Below are positions 63,007 through 64,000 of a DNA stretch of 64,000 bases, in pieces (within the stretch, counting starts at the first letter, position 1; each line of letters starts with the position of its first letter). Location of the stretch: NCBI GenBank assembly GCA_963814975.1, contig CAWFFB010000030.1, positions 124,001 to 188,000 on the forward strand. Reading direction: 5' to 3'. The position numbers and the translations under genes are program-made. The notes under the pieces were generated by a model. The model saw nothing but the letters and a program-made list of their open reading frames with translations. It ran no database searches and had not been told where the DNA came from. Source of the stretch: CAVUXJ01 sp963814975. GTDB taxonomy: Bacteria; Acidobacteriota; Vicinamibacteria; Vicinamibacterales; CAVVIG01.

Positions 63007-64000
63007 TTGACATCTACCTGGAATCGCACGCCCTTCGCCGGGCGCCTTCTGATGCTTGGTTGTGGATCGGTCGGCCGCTGCACGCTGCCCCTCGTGGTGC
63101 GGCACATCGACATGCCGCCCGACCGGATCACCGTGATCGACTTCGAGAACGTGCGCCACCTGATCGAAGACTCGCTCGAGGCGGGTGTGGTGTTCAAGCA
63201 GGCCCGCTTGACGAGCGAGAACTACCGGTCGATGCTCTCGGAGCTGGTCGCCCCCGGCGACATCATCGTCGACTTGTCCTGGAACATCGAGACGCACGAC
63301 CTGCTCGAGTGGTGCGGCGACCACGATGTGCGTTACCTCAACACCTCGCTGGAAGAGTGGGATCCCTACGGCGACGTCGAAAACAAGTCTCCCTACGAAC
63401 GGAGCCTGTATTCCCGTCAGATGCGGATCCGCCAGCTGAAGGACCGGCTCAATGCGCGCGGTCGGCCGAGTCCGACCGCGGTGATGGATCATGGCGCGAA
63501 CCCCGGCCTGGTCAGCCACTTCACCAAGCGAGCGCTACTCGAAATTGCTTCATTGATGATCGAGCGAGAACCACCCGGCGGCAACCGGTGTGGATCGAGC
63601 GTCGTTCGAGAAGCTCGTCGCCGATGCCGAAAGTCGAGGGCCGGGGGGCGTTCGCTCGATTGAGCCAGGCGACCGGCACCAAGGTGATCCACATCTCGGA
63701 ACGCGACACGCAGGTGTCGTCGCGGCCGAAGGGCATCAACGAATTCGTCAATACCTGGTCGATCGAAGGCCTCTACGAGGAGGGCACGTCGCCGGCCGAG
63801 CTCGGGTGGGGCACGCACGAGCGCCGGCTTCCCAGGAACGCCCACACGCCGAGTGGCGGGCCGGGCAACCAGATTTTCCTCGCTCAGCCAGGGGTGCGCA
63901 CGCTCGTCCACTCATGGGTCCCGGCCGGTGGTCCGATCATCGGGATGGTCGTCCGCCACGCAGAGTCCTTCACGATCAGCGACCATCTGACGGTGTGGGA
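63007..64000 (+). pseudogene. hss: Homospermidine synthase, frameshifted and cut by the window end
   Basis: Condenses two diamines to homospermidine, NAD dependent. The frame reads LLMLGCGSVGRCTLPLVVRH (Rossmann motif), ITVIDFENVRHL, VDLSWNIETHDLLEW, YLNTSLEEWDPYGD and AVMDHGANPGLVSHFTKRA, all hallmarks of the family. Near 63590-63620 the frame changes; it then continues GTKVIHISERDTQVSSRP, INEFVNTWSIEGLYEEG, WGTHERRLPRNAHT and GMVVRHAESFTISDHLTVW at the edge. The TTG at 63007 is the apparent start, with AGGAG about 14 bases upstream. The rest lies beyond 64000. Confidence 0.85.

Overview
This is a GC-rich Gram-negative genome fragment: it has outer-membrane beta-barrels, multihaem cytochromes, a PEGA-domain protein and HAF-repeat protein. 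The gene mix suggests a soil or subsurface Acidobacteriota (Vicinamibacteria-like) organism; that placement is my inference, since no rRNA or marker gene was seen. I saw no tRNA, rRNA, insertion sequence or CRISPR array.

Layout. (1) 0.5-5.5 kb, minus strand: an electron-conduit operon (small cytochrome c, NapC-like inner-membrane cytochrome, DmsE/MtrA-like decahaem cytochrome, MtrB/PioB-like porin), the last two carrying a frameshift each. (2) 6-30 kb: a catabolic supercluster covering glycogen or glucose to acetate. It holds pta, ackA, nifJ and a dihydroorotate-dehydrogenase-like gene; glucokinase, fba and pfk; glgP, gap, eno and gpmA; pyk; pgi; and glgX. Decayed remnants of pflB, pckA, pgk, pgm, a second ROK kinase, a glucoamylase-family gene and a 2-hydroxyacid dehydrogenase lie among the intact genes. 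Triosephosphate isomerase and an intact pgk are missing from the window. (3) 30-46 kb: cell-envelope and metal-related genes (two small barrels, HAF protein, large surface protein, SpoIIE phosphatase, M28 peptidase, PEGA protein, cytochrome c, two HupE/UreJ-like membrane proteins, NHL propeller, heavy-metal-binding protein, DCC protein). (4) 46-64 kb: mixed genes (flavin disulfide reductase, VOC, GlxA-type regulator, ACP phosphodiesterase, AI-2E permease, FAD monooxygenase, Crp/Fnr regulator, YciE-like ferritin, cysteine hydrolase, PHP/PolX-like protein, FAD oxidoreductase, homospermidine synthase running off the end).

How it fits together: glycogen phosphorylase and debranching enzyme feed phosphosugars into glycolysis, PFOR makes acetyl-CoA and reduced ferredoxin, Pta-AckA makes ATP and acetate, and the adjacent cytochrome conduit could dispose of electrons outside the cell. 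This link is inferred from gene proximity.

The most unusual trait is the number and form of broken genes. Several (pflB, pgk, ROK kinase, a short-chain dehydrogenase, an alcohol dehydrogenase, a glucoamylase-family gene) appear to keep an end or both ends while the middle is gone, and about a dozen others carry single-base frameshifts. Either the genome is decaying by internal deletion or the assembly has a systematic defect; read mapping would tell.
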